NCBI RefSeq assembly: GCF_001310815.1
Contig: NZ_BAZK01000024.1
Span: 20,356-84,355 of the forward strand
Direction: 5' to 3'
Source: Pseudovibrio denitrificans JCM 12308
GTDB lineage: Bacteria > Pseudomonadota > Alphaproteobacteria > Rhizobiales > Stappiaceae
Length of the DNA stretch: 64,000 nucleotides
Shown here: piece after piece, positions 28,745-39,177 of the stretch
How the letters are laid out: each line of letters begins with the position of its first letter
How positions within the stretch are numbered: the first letter of the stretch is position 1
Program-made: the position numbers and the translations under genes
The notes under the pieces: generated by a model
The model's database searches: none
What the model saw: the letters and a program-made list of their open reading frames with translations, nothing else
Told to the model about the DNA's origin: nothing

Positions 28745-29491
28745 ATGGAAAAGAAGATAGATCCAATTCGTGAGACCACCGATGAAGCATGCGCGCTTGC
28801 CAGAAAGCTGATCAGAACGGTTCGATTTGCTTCCCTTGCCGTGCTTGAGCCGGAGACCGGATATCCTATTGTCAGTCGTGTGGGCGTTGGCTCGGATGTT
28901 GTTGGCGCTCCATTCATGCTGGCCTCCAGCCTTTCCAACCATTCGCAGTGCCTTGAGCAGGATCAGCGTGTGTCACTGCTGATTGGGGAGCCGGGTAAGG
29001 GGGATCCTTTGGCGCACCCACGTCTGACTGTGATTGGACGATTTGAACGCTTGAGCAAAGGCGATCCGCTGTGCACGGAGCTGCGCAACCGTTATCTGAT
29101 GCGCCATCCAAAAGCCAAGCTCTACGTGGATTTTGCTGATTTTGATTGGTACCAGCTGCATGTTGAGCGGGTGAACATGAATGGCGGCTTTGGTAAGGCC
29201 TTCTTGCTGACGCGTGAAGATGTTCTGAGTTCTGAAGAAGGACGCGAGCAGCTGGCGGCGACGGCGCATGATCTGGTTATTCGTATGAATGAACGCCACG
29301 CCGATGAGATCGGCAGCTTTGCCTCCAGAACCTTCAAGGTGGGTGCCTCCAAGTGGGGGCTGGTGAGCATTGATGGTGAAGGGGCTGAGTTCTTTGATGG
29401 CGAGACGGTTTACCGTCATTTCTGGGATGAAGTGACACCAGCAGGTGAACTTGAAAAGCTGGTGCTACAAACTCTCGGTTGTTCTGTGTAA
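28745..29491 (+). CDS. HugZ-like PNPOx-fold heme/flavin protein
   Basis: 248 residues. N-terminal split-barrel domain (ARKLIRTVRFASLAVLEPET, then GYPIVSRVGVGSDVVGAPFM and SSLSNHSQCLEQDQRVSLLI) and a C-terminal DUF2470-like segment (VIRMNERHADEIGSFASRTF, then VSIDGEGAEFFDGETVYRHF). This two-domain layout is that of HugZ-type proteins, some of which degrade heme; the Bacillus-type heme ligand cannot be confirmed by eye. No iron-uptake genes lie beside it. ATG 28745 follows a GAGG site. Confidence 0.78.
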   Translation: MEKKIDPIRETTDEACALARKLIRTVRFASLAVLEPETGYPIVSRVGVGSDVVGAPFMLASSLSNHSQCLEQDQRVSLLIGEPGKGDPLAHPRLTVIGRFERLSKGDPLCTELRNRYLMRHPKAKLYVDFADFDWYQLHVERVNMNGGFGKAFLLTREDVLSSEEGREQLAATAHDLVIRMNERHADEIGSFASRTFKVGASKWGLVSIDGEGAEFFDGETVYRHFWDEVTPAGELEKLVLQTLGCSV

Positions 29492-29574
29492 AACCATGAC
29501 GTAGGGTTTTGCTTGCCTTATAGTTCTTGTAAGGCGACTATCTATGCAAGGCGCAGAACAGGGTTGGAGCAGAA

Positions 29575-30231
29575 ATGAACAAAGAGAATCTGGACAGCAC
29601 AGCGGGTGCAGAGGTCTATTCCGAAAAGACTTTGCGGATTTATGACTTGCTGGTTTTGCGGTTCTCCAACACGTTTCTGTGGCGTTGTTCTGCTGCTAAG
29701 GCGCTGAGTTTCTTCAACCGTAATGTCAGCGGCAACCATTTGGATGTTGGTGTTGGCAGTGGTTATTTTCTGGAACATGGCCGTTTTCCGCAGGACACGC
29801 GTCTGGTGCTGATGGACCTGAACCCGCAATGTCTGGACTATGCGAAGGCACGGGCGGTGGTTGCGAATGTGAGCACAGCGCAGGCGGATGTTCTGGAGCC
29901 GATCGAGTGGTCGGAAGACAAGTTCGATAGCATCAATCTGGGCTATCTGTTGCACTGCCTGCCGGGCAGCATGAAGCAGAAGTACATGGTGTTTGAAAAC
30001 CTGAAGCCACTGATGAATGAAGGTGGGGTTCTGTTTGGCTCCACCATTCTTGGGGAAGGGCAGAAGCCAAACTGGGCTGCGCGTAAGCTGATGGCGTTTT
30101 ACAACAGCAAGGGCATCTTCTCGAACCAGCAGGATAACCTTGAAGACCTTCGGGCCAATCTGGAGAAGTACTTCAAGGATGTGACCATTGAGGTGATTGG
30201 TGAAGTGGCGCTGTTCAAAGGACGTGTGTAG
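29575..30231 (+). CDS. Class I SAM-dependent methyltransferase
   Basis: 218 residues. SAM-binding motif I LDVGVGSGYFL, motif II LVLMDLNPQCLDYAKAR and post-motif QADVLEPI, then NLGYLLHCLPGS. The N-terminal helix EVYSEKTLRIYDLLVLRFSN resembles UbiE-like small-molecule methyltransferases. The substrate is unknown. Its 3' end overlaps that of the convergent GST gene by 17 bp. Confidence 0.82.
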   Translation: MNKENLDSTAGAEVYSEKTLRIYDLLVLRFSNTFLWRCSAAKALSFFNRNVSGNHLDVGVGSGYFLEHGRFPQDTRLVLMDLNPQCLDYAKARAVVANVSTAQADVLEPIEWSEDKFDSINLGYLLHCLPGSMKQKYMVFENLKPLMNEGGVLFGSTILGEGQKPNWAARKLMAFYNSKGIFSNQQDNLEDLRANLEKYFKDVTIEVIGEVALFKGRV

Positions 30232-30898
30232 CCGCTTCTTCCGGGAAGAGCACAAGGTCATCTTCGGGTGACCATGGCTTCCACTTTTTGCCAAAGACGG
30301 TTTTGAAGTCTGGCTGGTCGATGCGTTCGAGCAGCCATTTTTTTACGCTCTGCGGGGCTTCTCTCTCAAAGCGCTCTTTATCTGAGTTGGCGAACTGGCG
30401 CACGAAAGGGAAGAGTGCCTGGTCTGCCAAAGCAGGGCGGTTTCCGAACAGGTATGCAGACTTTTCCAACCGCTCAGAGAGCTTTGAGAGCTCTTTGATG
30501 GCGAGGGTGTAGTGCTCGTCCGGGTCAGCATCTTCGTAGCGCGTGGAGTATTTGTATCTGTCCAGATTGCGTTTGAAGTCGCCGTCCATCTCTTCGATGA
30601 GCTGCAGCATTTCTTCCAGTGAGCCGGTTTCCGGTGAGAGCCAGCTTTGTGGGTCGTTTTGCTGAAGTGCCCAGAGCATGATGTCCAGGCTTTCTTCAAT
30701 CACCGTGCCGTCGTTGAGCAAGAGGACAGGCACGGTTCCTTTAGGCGAGATTTCCAGCATGTGGGCGGGCTTATCCCGCAGAATGATCTCGCGGAGGGCG
30801 ACTGCCCGCTGGCTGGCCACCAACCCCAATCTTGCGCGCATTGCGTAGGGACACCGACGGAATGAATACAGGATCGGGAGGGACGTCTGCTCAGCCAT
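30215..30898 (-). CDS. Glutathione S-transferase-family protein
   Basis: 227 residues. Thioredoxin-like N-terminal domain with FRRCPYAMRARLGL (the Cys-Pro site typical of omega/beta-like GSTs), cis-Pro in KGTVPVLLLNDGTVIEESLD, then the all-helical C-terminal domain (YLFGNRPALADQALFPFVRQ). Probably glutathione-dependent reductase or lyase activity. It overlaps the thioesterase gene start region by 8 bp, so the two are translationally coupled. Confidence 0.88.
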   Translation of the reverse strand: MAEQTSLPILYSFRRCPYAMRARLGLVASQRAVALREIILRDKPAHMLEISPKGTVPVLLLNDGTVIEESLDIMLWALQQNDPQSWLSPETGSLEEMLQLIEEMDGDFKRNLDRYKYSTRYEDADPDEHYTLAIKELSKLSERLEKSAYLFGNRPALADQALFPFVRQFANSDKERFEREAPQSVKKWLLERIDQPDFKTVFGKKWKPWSPEDDLVLFPEEAATHVL

Positions 30899-31529
30899 GC
30901 TTTCTGTTGTCTGCCTTTGATTGATCGTTTTCAGCAGCTGGTATTTCTAATGAATCTATTGGAGCAATGCCAGCGGATTTGCGTTCATAGGCCTGAATTG
31001 CCTTCTCTTCTTTCAAAAAGGCCTCGATATGCGGCTGCAGTTTGAGCTCTCGGACAGGGGTGTCGGTTTCTTGCAGTACCGTTGTGGTTGGCACAAATGC
31101 TTTCTGCGCGCGGTCATACATGCTGACACGGACGAGGCCGGTTGCTGCGACGATACCCTTTTTCTGGCCTCGGGTGAAGATGAAGCGCTGTTCCATGACC
31201 GCGGCTTCTTCCGTCCAGTAGACGATCTCGCTTTCCAGCTTAAAGGGCTCCATGAATGGCAGTTCACGGCGGAAGCGGACGGTGGCGTGGTTGGCCAGCG
31301 GGGTCCACTTGTTGCGGAAGATGGCTTTGCCCAGCTTGGTGCGGCTCATATGATCCACTCGGCCAAAGTCCATCATGGCCAGATAGCGGCTGTTGGTGAG
31401 GTGGATGTTCATGTCAATATCGGAGGGAAGAACGCGCAGGCTCACAACAGACTTGCTGAACATATCTGCTAGTTTTTCCCGAAAAGGGAACTTAAGGAAA
31501 TAAAGTATAAGTCTGAACCAGAGTTGCAT
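30891..31529 (-). CDS. Hotdog-fold acyl-CoA thioesterase-like protein
   Basis: 212 residues. The hotdog motif SDIDMNIHLTNSRYLAMMDF places the catalytic acidic residue near the N-terminus, followed by FRRELPFMEPFKLESEIVYW and the strand KKGIVAATGLVRVSM. Members are thought to hydrolyse acyl-CoA or act on lipid precursors. ATG 31529 (MQLWF) has a GGAGA site; the upstream ATG at 31562 lacks one. The next gene in the operon is the GST. Confidence 0.8.
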   Translation of the reverse strand: MQLWFRLILYFLKFPFREKLADMFSKSVVSLRVLPSDIDMNIHLTNSRYLAMMDFGRVDHMSRTKLGKAIFRNKWTPLANHATVRFRRELPFMEPFKLESEIVYWTEEAAVMEQRFIFTRGQKKGIVAATGLVRVSMYDRAQKAFVPTTTVLQETDTPVRELKLQPHIEAFLKEEKAIQAYERKSAGIAPIDSLEIPAAENDQSKADNRKHG

Positions 31530-31626
31530 TATCTCTCCACGTGATAGCTCACGGGCTCTCACAAAAATCTAATGGATTTTCCAATAGGGAATAAGGTTTC
31601 CTATTACGTTAGGTGTGTTGTGCCAG

Positions 31627-32409
31627 ATGTTGAAAGAATTTTCCAGTTATCTCTTTGTGTGGGAGATTGCGTATAGCTCAACTGAACTCGCCGCGATTGC
31701 CGGGGCTTTTTTCTTCGCGGCGTTTGTTAAAGGTGCGACTGGCCTTGGGTTTTCAACTACTTGCCTGCCGTTTCTGGTTTATGCGGTGGGATTGAAAAGA
31801 GGAATTCCTCTCATCTTACTGCCGAGTATTACCAGCAATATTCTGGTGATGATCGATGCGGGATATTTCGGGGAAATGGTGAGCCGCTTTCGCTGGATGC
31901 TTTTGGCGACCATTCCGGGGATTCTGTTGGGGCTGTGGTTTCTGGATATCGCCCCTGCGCAGGAAGCTGTCGTGGTGCTGGGGTGTGTGCTCATCAGCTA
32001 TGCTTTGTTTGCTTTCTTTACACCCAATCTGACCCTCTCACGGGAAATAGAGCGTCTGTTGGGGCCGGTGAGTGGGTTCATCACTGGTGTGGTCAACGGC
32101 ATTACCGGATCGCAGATCATGCCGGTGATGCCCTATCTGCTGTCGCTGAACCTGAACAGTGAGCGCTTCGTGCAGGCGATCAATTGCTCCTTCACGCTGT
32201 CGTCTTTTGTGATGGCAGGCGGACTTTACTATCTTGGCTTACTGGATCTCAGTGCGCTGGGTGTTTCCGCATTGGGGCTGGTCTTTGTGTATTTCGGCAC
32301 CAAGCTGGGGTCTCTGGTGCGGCAGTTGATGTCGCCTTCGGTGTTCCGGGCCACTGTTCTGCTGCTGCTTTTCGGACTTGGGGTGAGCTTGTTGTTTAAG
32401 GCATTCTGA
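31627..32409 (+). CDS. TSUP-family (TauE/SafE) membrane exporter, paralog 1
   Basis: 260 residues, about eight membrane helices in two repeated halves. Each half begins with the family motif: FAAFVKGATGLGFSTTCLPF and VSGFITGVVNGITGSQIMPV. TSUP proteins export organosulfonates, sulfite or other anions across the inner membrane. The substrate cannot be told here. ATG 31627 chosen, GTG 31615 also possible. A second, similar exporter follows. Confidence 0.85.
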   Translation: MLKEFSSYLFVWEIAYSSTELAAIAGAFFFAAFVKGATGLGFSTTCLPFLVYAVGLKRGIPLILLPSITSNILVMIDAGYFGEMVSRFRWMLLATIPGILLGLWFLDIAPAQEAVVVLGCVLISYALFAFFTPNLTLSREIERLLGPVSGFITGVVNGITGSQIMPVMPYLLSLNLNSERFVQAINCSFTLSSFVMAGGLYYLGLLDLSALGVSALGLVFVYFGTKLGSLVRQLMSPSVFRATVLLLLFGLGVSLLFKAF

Positions 32410-32525
32410 GCAAGCGCGTTCAGATGCTTCCACACGCCTTAAGCTAACTGGTGGTTTATGGATCTCCTCGGTTTGTGCCGGGAGATGATAGAGATTATTG
32501 CAGGTTCGCGCCTAGGCTCTGCTTC

Positions 32526-33326
32526 ATGATGGAAATGGAAGCAGACATGGCGATGGCCGCAGAGTATCTCGGGTATACGGCCTTTGAGATCGCTATCATC
32601 ATGTTCACGTTCTTCTTTGCGGCCTTTGTGAAAGGGCTGGCGGGACTGGGCTTTACCACAATCTGCCTTGCGATCCTTGCCTACACAGTGGGGTTGAAGA
32701 AGGGCATTCCGCTGATTGTGGTGCCGGGGCTGATTAGTGATCTCATCCTAGTTTATGAGGCTGGCTACTTTCGCGAGTCCTTCAATCGGTTCTGGCGGAT
32801 TTATCTCTTCTCCATTCCTGGGGTGATGATTGGTCTCTGGTTTTTGAGCTGGGCGTCCACTCACTGGCTGACGATCCTACTGGGTTTTGTCATCATGGCG
32901 TTTGTTGGCTATGCGCTGTTTTCAAAGAACCTGCGACTGCGGACTCATTGGGAGAAAGCAGGCAGTTCACTTTCTGGTTTCTCAACAGGCTTGCTGACGG
33001 GGATGACAGGATCTCAATTGATGCCGATTACGCCCTTTCTTGTGTCGCTAGACCTGCCGCGCAGCCATTTCATTCAGACGATCAATAGCTTCTTCACGGT
33101 GGTGACAGCCATGATGATCCTGGGGCTGACCTATCTGGGCCTGCTGCATCTGGGGGCGTTTGCGATTTCTATCACGGGGCTTGTGTTTGTCTACATCGGA
33201 ACCAAGAGCGGCAACTATATCGGGCGAAGGTTCAGCCCGGCGGTGTTCCGCTATTGTGTATTGGTGATGATGTTCTTTTCCGGTCTGGGGCTCATCATCA
33301 AAGAACTCTGGCTGAATGTGATGTGA
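32526..33326 (+). CDS. TSUP-family (TauE/SafE) membrane exporter, paralog 2
   Basis: 266 residues with the same two-repeat layout as the preceding gene: FAAFVKGLAGLGFTTICLAI and LSGFSTGLLTGMTGSQLMPI. The two proteins share most motifs, which points to a tandem duplication. A 116-bp gap separates the genes, so they may share a promoter. ATG 32526 or 32529. Confidence 0.85.
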   Translation: MMEMEADMAMAAEYLGYTAFEIAIIMFTFFFAAFVKGLAGLGFTTICLAILAYTVGLKKGIPLIVVPGLISDLILVYEAGYFRESFNRFWRIYLFSIPGVMIGLWFLSWASTHWLTILLGFVIMAFVGYALFSKNLRLRTHWEKAGSSLSGFSTGLLTGMTGSQLMPITPFLVSLDLPRSHFIQTINSFFTVVTAMMILGLTYLGLLHLGAFAISITGLVFVYIGTKSGNYIGRRFSPAVFRYCVLVMMFFSGLGLIIKELWLNVM

Positions 33327-33420
33327 TGGCCCGTCCACTTGCAAACCCAGCGAAGGATCCCCAATCCCATCTCTGTCTAAACGATAAGCGCAGATGGCGC
33401 TTCAGAGAAGTTTTCGGAAA

Positions 33421-34398
33421 ATGGTGATCCTTCAACTGATTGGGGGGCTTGTGCTGCTGCTTGTTGGCGGCGAAGCGCTGGTGCGCGGAAGTGTGGCTGT
33501 TGCCACGCGTCTGGGTGTTTCCAAACTTTTTATTGGCCTGACGCTGGTGGGCTTTGGCACCTCCATGCCAGAGCTCGTGGCCAGCCTGCAAGGCGCGTTT
33601 GCCGGATATCCCGGTGTTGCAATCGGGAACATAGTGGGCAGCAACATTGCGAATGTTCTGCTGATCCTGGGTATCACGGCGTTGATCCTGCCGATTACGG
33701 TGAAGCGGGAAGCCTTTCAGCGTGATGGGGCTGTGTTGCTCCTCTCCAGCCTGATCTTGCTGGCGGTGATCCTGACGGGATATCTCTCCCGCTGGGCTGG
33801 CTTCGTTCTGGTTGGGCTGCTGCTGGCCTATACCATCTACACCTACGTGGTGGAGCGGCGGGCGGAGCAAGCTTCCGGAGACGTCTACGAGGCTGAAGCG
33901 GATCAGGCGAGCTATCCGAACATCTCCATCCTGTGGGGACTCGGGATCTTCGCAGCTGGTGTGATTGGCATCATCACCGGTGCAAGTCTGCTGGTGAGCT
34001 CCAGTGTGGCTATTGCTCATAGTATTGGCGTTTCTGATGCGGTGATTGGCCTGACGCTGGTTGCGATCGGCACCTCTCTGCCAGAGCTTGTCACCTCAGC
34101 CATAGCGGCGATCCGAGGCCATGTGGAGGTTGCGTTTGGCAACATTGTTGGCAGCAACATCTTCAACATATTCGGCATTGGCGGAGTGACTGCGCTTGTT
34201 GTGCCCATTCCCGTTCCCCCTGTGATCGCGCAGGTCGATATCTGGGTGATGGTGGGCACGGTGATCTTGATGGCGATTGCCTGCGTTACGGGATGGCGTG
34301 TTAGCCGCAGGGAAGGGCTATTCTTTCTGCTGTGTTATGCAGCCTATATGGCGTTTCAACTCCTGCCGGGATTGCGGGCTGCAGTTGGGATTGTCTGA
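33421..34398 (+). CDS. CaCA-family sodium/calcium exchanger (YrbG-like)
   Basis: 325 residues and ten helices in two inverted alpha-repeats. Each repeat holds the ion-binding signature: GLTLVGFGTSMPELVAS with GNIVGSNIANVLLILG, and GLTLVAIGTSLPELVTS with GNIVGSNIFNIFGIGG. It should exchange Ca2+ for Na+ or H+ across the inner membrane. ATG 33421 selected because upstream codons lack family similarity. No further gene of the same strand follows. Confidence 0.92.
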   Translation: MVILQLIGGLVLLLVGGEALVRGSVAVATRLGVSKLFIGLTLVGFGTSMPELVASLQGAFAGYPGVAIGNIVGSNIANVLLILGITALILPITVKREAFQRDGAVLLLSSLILLAVILTGYLSRWAGFVLVGLLLAYTIYTYVVERRAEQASGDVYEAEADQASYPNISILWGLGIFAAGVIGIITGASLLVSSSVAIAHSIGVSDAVIGLTLVAIGTSLPELVTSAIAAIRGHVEVAFGNIVGSNIFNIFGIGGVTALVVPIPVPPVIAQVDIWVMVGTVILMAIACVTGWRVSRREGLFFLLCYAAYMAFQLLPGLRAAVGIV

Positions 34399-34867
34399 TC
34401 ACAGGTTATCTTTGAGGCAAAAACTTATCCTCCCTGGTTCTGGAGCATCTATGCTTTTTACAGGTCCACGTAACGGGCTGCTGGCGGACCGTCCGTCAGT
34501 TGGTCGTGGGCTGGATGGGGCTACTGTGGAAGGTAACGTATTTCGCAGCAGGTCCGTGGAGGTTCCCCTTTCACCAACAGTGTTGAGGGATAGCGGATGT
34601 CCGGCCAGATCAGAGGGCGCCAGCACTGAGACCTGAGGCTTTCCAACGGCCTTAAGTCTTCCAAGTGTCTTTTGGACCTTGGCCTTAGCCTCCTGCAAAA
34701 ACATCCGGGCGAGGCGTGTAGCCAATGCCGAAGACTCATTACTAACAAACAGCGCAGGCATTGCCTGCCGCCTTGCTCACCCCGATTATCGGGAACCCTA
34801 ACTCCACCACTGCATGGGATGCCATGTGGTGCTGTTGGTGTTTGTTGATGAAAAGGCAGAGGCCGGA
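34399..34867. other. Stretch without a recognised gene
   Basis: 470 bp with GC similar to coding DNA. A 120-codon frame on the minus strand (34399-34761, beginning MPALFVSNESSALATRLA) has coding-like composition but no recognisable domain, and weaker frames exist on the other strand. It may be an unrecognised small gene or a remnant. I see no tRNA, tmRNA or repeat in it. Confidence 0.35.
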
Positions 34868-35377
34868 TCAAGCCAAGCGATATGAGTACACGTTGTTCAG
34901 ATACGCTTCATCAGCAATACGGAAGTGTGTCTCTCCAACATGCTCGAAGCCCTGAGCGAGATAGAACTCAATTGCGGGATCATTTTCTGCATTTGTTGTT
35001 AGCCAAACAGACTCGGCAGCTTCATCACGGCAATGCTGAAACGCTGCATATAGCAGACGTTTACCGATGCCTTTCCCATGATGGCGTGGCTGAACATAAA
35101 AGGTTGAGATTTCAACTTCCGAACACCCTGATACAGGTGCTTTGCTATCTGAAGATACCCGAATGAAACCATCGATGCCTTGCTCATTCTCAGAAACGAC
35201 GATGTGTTGGCTAGAGTCAGAGATAAGTCGTTCGATCTTTGAGGGGGTGAATTCGTCTAAGGCGTAGTCTGCAAAAAAGGCGCTCACACCACGCTTAAGG
35301 TAGGTGCCTATCCAAACCTCAATCGAGATTGCTGCAATGCTTGAAGCATCTGAAACATTCGCTTTGCGTAATGTCAT
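34868..35377 (-). CDS. GNAT-family N-acetyltransferase
   Basis: 169 residues. The acetyl-CoA motif is clear: STFYVQPRHHGKGIGKRLLY (Q/R-x-x-G-x-G/A loop), followed by the terminal strand EFYLAQGFEHVGETHF. The substrate is unknown; the layout fits small-molecule or RimI-like acetyltransferases. It stands alone. Confidence 0.88.
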   Translation of the reverse strand: MTLRKANVSDASSIAAISIEVWIGTYLKRGVSAFFADYALDEFTPSKIERLISDSSQHIVVSENEQGIDGFIRVSSDSKAPVSGCSEVEISTFYVQPRHHGKGIGKRLLYAAFQHCRDEAAESVWLTTNAENDPAIEFYLAQGFEHVGETHFRIADEAYLNNVYSYRLA

Positions 35378-35519
35378 AGGTAATACATGCCGGATTTTGG
35401 GAGGGTGTCAAAGCCAACTCTTTGGATCGCAACCTACTGAAAATTATTTTGTTTGTCTCGTTCATAAAAAACGCCCGGCTGGATGGGCCGCGTAGGTGTT
35501 TAATGGGAACTTATTTTGC

Positions 35520-38500
35520 TTATTGAGGGGTGCCCCAGCCGCCGCTGGTTGGGGGGACGACTGTTATTGCTTCGCCTGCTTCGAGGATGGTCTGGTCGCA
35601 GCCTTTCAGCTCTTCCATCTGGCCGGAGTTGCGGCGCACGTAAGTGCGGCCTTTCTGGCCATCTTCGCCGCCCTGCATGCCCTTTGGTGCGATGGTTCTG
35701 TGGGAGGCAAGGATTGCGCAGTCCATCTTCTCCAGGAAGCGGATGGTGCGTTTGGTGCCGTCACCCGCATGCCACTTGCCTTTGCCGCCTGAGCCCTTGC
35801 GGATGTGGAAGTCTTCCAGCAGCACAGGGTAGCGGAACTCCAGAACCTCAGGGTCGGTGAGGCGGGAGTTGGTCATGTGAACGTGAACGCCGTCGGTGCC
35901 GTTGAAGCCTGGGCCTGCCGGAGAACCGGAGCACAGGGTCTCGTAGTACTGATAGGTGTCGTTGCCGAAGGTCAGGTTGTTCATGGACTTGCGAGTTTGC
36001 CATGGCACCAAGCGCTGCGAATAGCGCGTTGGTGATGTGCTGTGAGGTTTCCACGTTGCCTGCCACAACAGCTGCCGGGTAATGCGGACGCAGCATGGAG
36101 CCTTCCGGCACCACAATGTTGATTGGACGCAGGCAGCCTGCATTCATCGGAATGTGGCCTTCGACCATGACGCGGAAGCAGTAGAGCACTGCGGCGCGGG
36201 TGACAGGTTCCGGCGCGTTGAAGTTGTTGGGCTTCATCTCACTGGTGCCGGAGAAGTCCACGGTTGCTTCGCGCTTTTCCTTATCAACGGTGATCTTGAC
36301 CTTGATGGTTGAGCCCTGATCCGTTGGGTATTCGTAGGTGCTGTCTGCCAGAGCCTCAATCACGCGGCGCACGCTTTCTTCAGCGTTGTCCTGCACGTGG
36401 CCCATGTAGGCCTGCACGGTTTCCAGACCAAAGTGGTCTGTCATCTTGCGCAGTTCCTGAACACCCTTTTCGTTTGCAGCGATCTGGGCTTTCAGGTCAG
36501 CCACGTTCTGGTGAACGTTGCGGACTGGATACTTGTGGTTGGTGAGCAGCTCGACCAGCGCTTCTTCGCGGAATTCGCCCTGATCCACCAGCATGAAGTT
36601 GTCGAACAGGACACCTTCTTCATCCACTGTTGTGGCAAGCGGGGTCATGGAGCCCGGAGCGGAACCGCCCACGTCTGCATGGTGACCACGGGAGGCAGCC
36701 CAGAACAGGATTTCTTTGTCGTCCTCATCAAAGACCGGAGAGACAACGGTGATGTCGGGCAGGTGGGTGCCGCCATTGTAAGGGGCGTTAAGTGCGAACA
36801 CATCGCCCGGTCTGATCTTGCCTTTGTTGAGGGAAATGATCGCCTCAACAGAACGGTCCATGGACCCCAGATGAACTGGCATGTGCGGAGCTTGGCAACC
36901 AGAGCGCCGTTTTGATCGAAGACCGCGCAGGAGAAATCGAGGCGTTCTTTGATGTTTACGGAGTATGCGGTGTTCTGCAGGGTGACGCCCATCTGTTCCG
37001 CGATGGACATGAAGAGGTTGTTGAACACTTCCAGCATCACCGGGTCAGCGGTGGTGCCAAGTGCAACTTTCTTCTCCAGCGGGATACTGCGGGTTAGAAT
37101 GATGTGGTTCTTGGCGTTGACCTCTGCCAGCCAGCCCGGTTCCACAACGATGGTCGCGTGCGGTTCCATGATGAGGGCAGGGCCTTGCAGCTTCATGCCC
37201 GGCTGGAATGCATCACGCTTGAGGATGGACGCGTCCTGCCATTTGCCGTTTGCGTAGAACTGGGTCTGCTCTGCGATTGCAGGTGCCTGTGAAGCAAGTG
37301 CTTCATCTGGTTCAAGCAGACCAGCGCCGCCGCCGACGGCTTCCACTTCGAGTGCTTCGACCACGATGGTCTTGTTCTCGTAGGCAAAGCCGAACTGTTT
37401 GATGTGGTTCTGAGTGAAGGACGCGATCATTGCGTCCAGATCACCGGTGTTCAGATCCACTGCGATTGGGGTGTCGGTGCCATCGTAACGCAGGTGCGCG
37501 CGTGGGATGACGGTGAGCTCGTCTTCCGCAACGCCCTGATTTTCGACCTCGGTCTTGGCGTCTGTTGCTAGGCGCTGAGCCAGCTCTTCCAGAGCGGAGA
37601 GGTTGTCGGTGTTAAGGGTTTTGACGACGGCCTGCTGACGGGTGGCGCGGATATCCGCAAGGCCCATGCCGTAAGCAGAAAGGATGCCGGAGAGCGGGTG
37701 CACGATCACGGTTTTCATGCCGAGGCTGTCCGCCACCATACAGGCGCTCTGGCCACCAGCACCGCCGAAGCAGGTGAGGGCATACTCGGTGACGTCGTAG
37801 CCGCGCTGAACGGAGATCTTCTTGATGGCGTTGGCCATGTTCTCAACGGCGATCTTCTGGAAGCTTCAGCGACTTCCTCGCCGGTGCGGCCATCGCCGAT
37901 TTCAGCAGCCAGTGCGTTGAAGGCGTCTTTGACTTCTTCGATTGCCAAAGGCTCATTCTGGTTCGGGCCAAAGATTTTCGGGAAGTAGTCCGCGTTGAGC
38001 TTGGCTGTCATGACGTTCGCGTCGGTAACAGTGAGCGGGCCGCCGCGGCGGTAACATTTTGGACCTGGGTTTGCACCAGCGGAATCCGGGCCAACCTGGA
38101 AGCGTCCGTCTTTGTAATGGAGGATGGAACCACCACCCGCAGCAACGGTATGGATCATCATCATTGGCGCGCGCATGCGGACACCAGCCACTTCAGTCTC
38201 AAACGCGCGCTCAAACTCGCCGTCGAAGTGGGACACATCTGTGGAGGTGCCGCCCATGTCGAAGCCGATGAGCTTTTCGAAGCCTGCCATCTTGGAGGTT
38301 TCAACTGCGCCGACAACACCGCCAGCCGGGCCGGAGAGGATTGCGTCCTTGCCCTGGAAGAGGGAGGCATCAGTCAGACCGCCGGAAGACTGCATGAACA
38401 TAAGACGCAGTCGGTGTTCTTGATGTCGAGCTCGCCAGCCACCTGATCAACGTAACGACGCAGGATTGGAGAGAGGTAAGCATCGACAACAGTAGTGTCA

Positions 38501-39120
38501 CCACGGCCCACCAGCTTCATAAGCGGGGAGACTTCGTGGCTGACGGAAATCTGCGGGAAGCCGATCTGACGGGCGATGTCTGCCAGCTGCTTCTCGTGCT
38601 CCGGGTACGCATAGGCGTGCATCAGGACAATAGCGATGGAACGGATGCCGTCTGCGTAGGCGGCTTCCAGCTGTGCTTTGACATCGTCTAAGTTCGGTGC
38701 GGTTTCAACAGTGCCGTCTGCGCGGACGCGTTCGTCGGCTTCCAGAACCTGGTCGTAAAGGAGCTCAGGCTTGATGATCTCTTTGGCGAAGATGTCCGGG
38801 CGAGCTTGATAACCGATTTCCAGCGCGTCGCGGAAGCCTTTGGTGATCAGCAGGAGGGTGCGATCGCCTTTGCGTTCCAGCAGCGCGTTGGTTGCGACGG
38901 TGGTGCCCATCTTCACGGTGGCGATCTGGTCGGATGGGATGCGGGTGTCTTTGGCAACGCCCATGAGGTCACGAATGCCCTGAATGGCGGCGTCTTTGTA
39001 GGCCTCAGGGTTTTCTGAGAGGACTTTATGGGCGCGGATTTCTCCTTGTGGTGTGCGTGCAACGATATCGGTGAAGGTGCCGCCACGGTCGATCCAGAAA
39101 TCCCACTTACCCATTGTCAT
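35520..39120 (-). CDS. Hydantoinase/5-oxoprolinase-family enzyme, HyuA-HyuB fusion (frameshifted at four places)
   Basis: 1,201 residues after restoring five bases at ~38405 (C), 37861 (T), ~36890 (one base) and ~35986 (G and T). N-terminal HyuA half: FWIDRGGTFTDIVAR, KMGTTVATNALLERKGDRT, SSGGLTDASLFQGKDAILSG, SGPAGGVVGA and FDMGGTSTDVS. C-terminal HyuB half: HMPVHLGSMDRSVEA, GDVFALNAPYNGGTHLPDIT and SQGSMNNLTFGN across the last shift. The family opens 5-oxoproline or hydantoin-like rings with ATP. ATG 39120 has a GAGGTGGG site. Probably intact in reality; four shifts in one gene also leave real decay possible. Confidence 0.85.
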
Positions 39121-39160
39121 GTTTTGTCCCACCTCGGTATAAAATATTATTCTGTGATAC

Positions 39161-39177
39161 ATCTACAAAATGTAGAT
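39161..39177. promoter_or_regulatory. Inverted repeat in the oxoprolinase-MarR divergon (candidate operator)
   Basis: ATCTACA-AAA-TGTAGAT, perfect 7-bp arms, 41 bp before the oxoprolinase ATG. The divergent MarR-type regulator starts at 39353, so it is the natural binder (inference). Confidence 0.6.
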
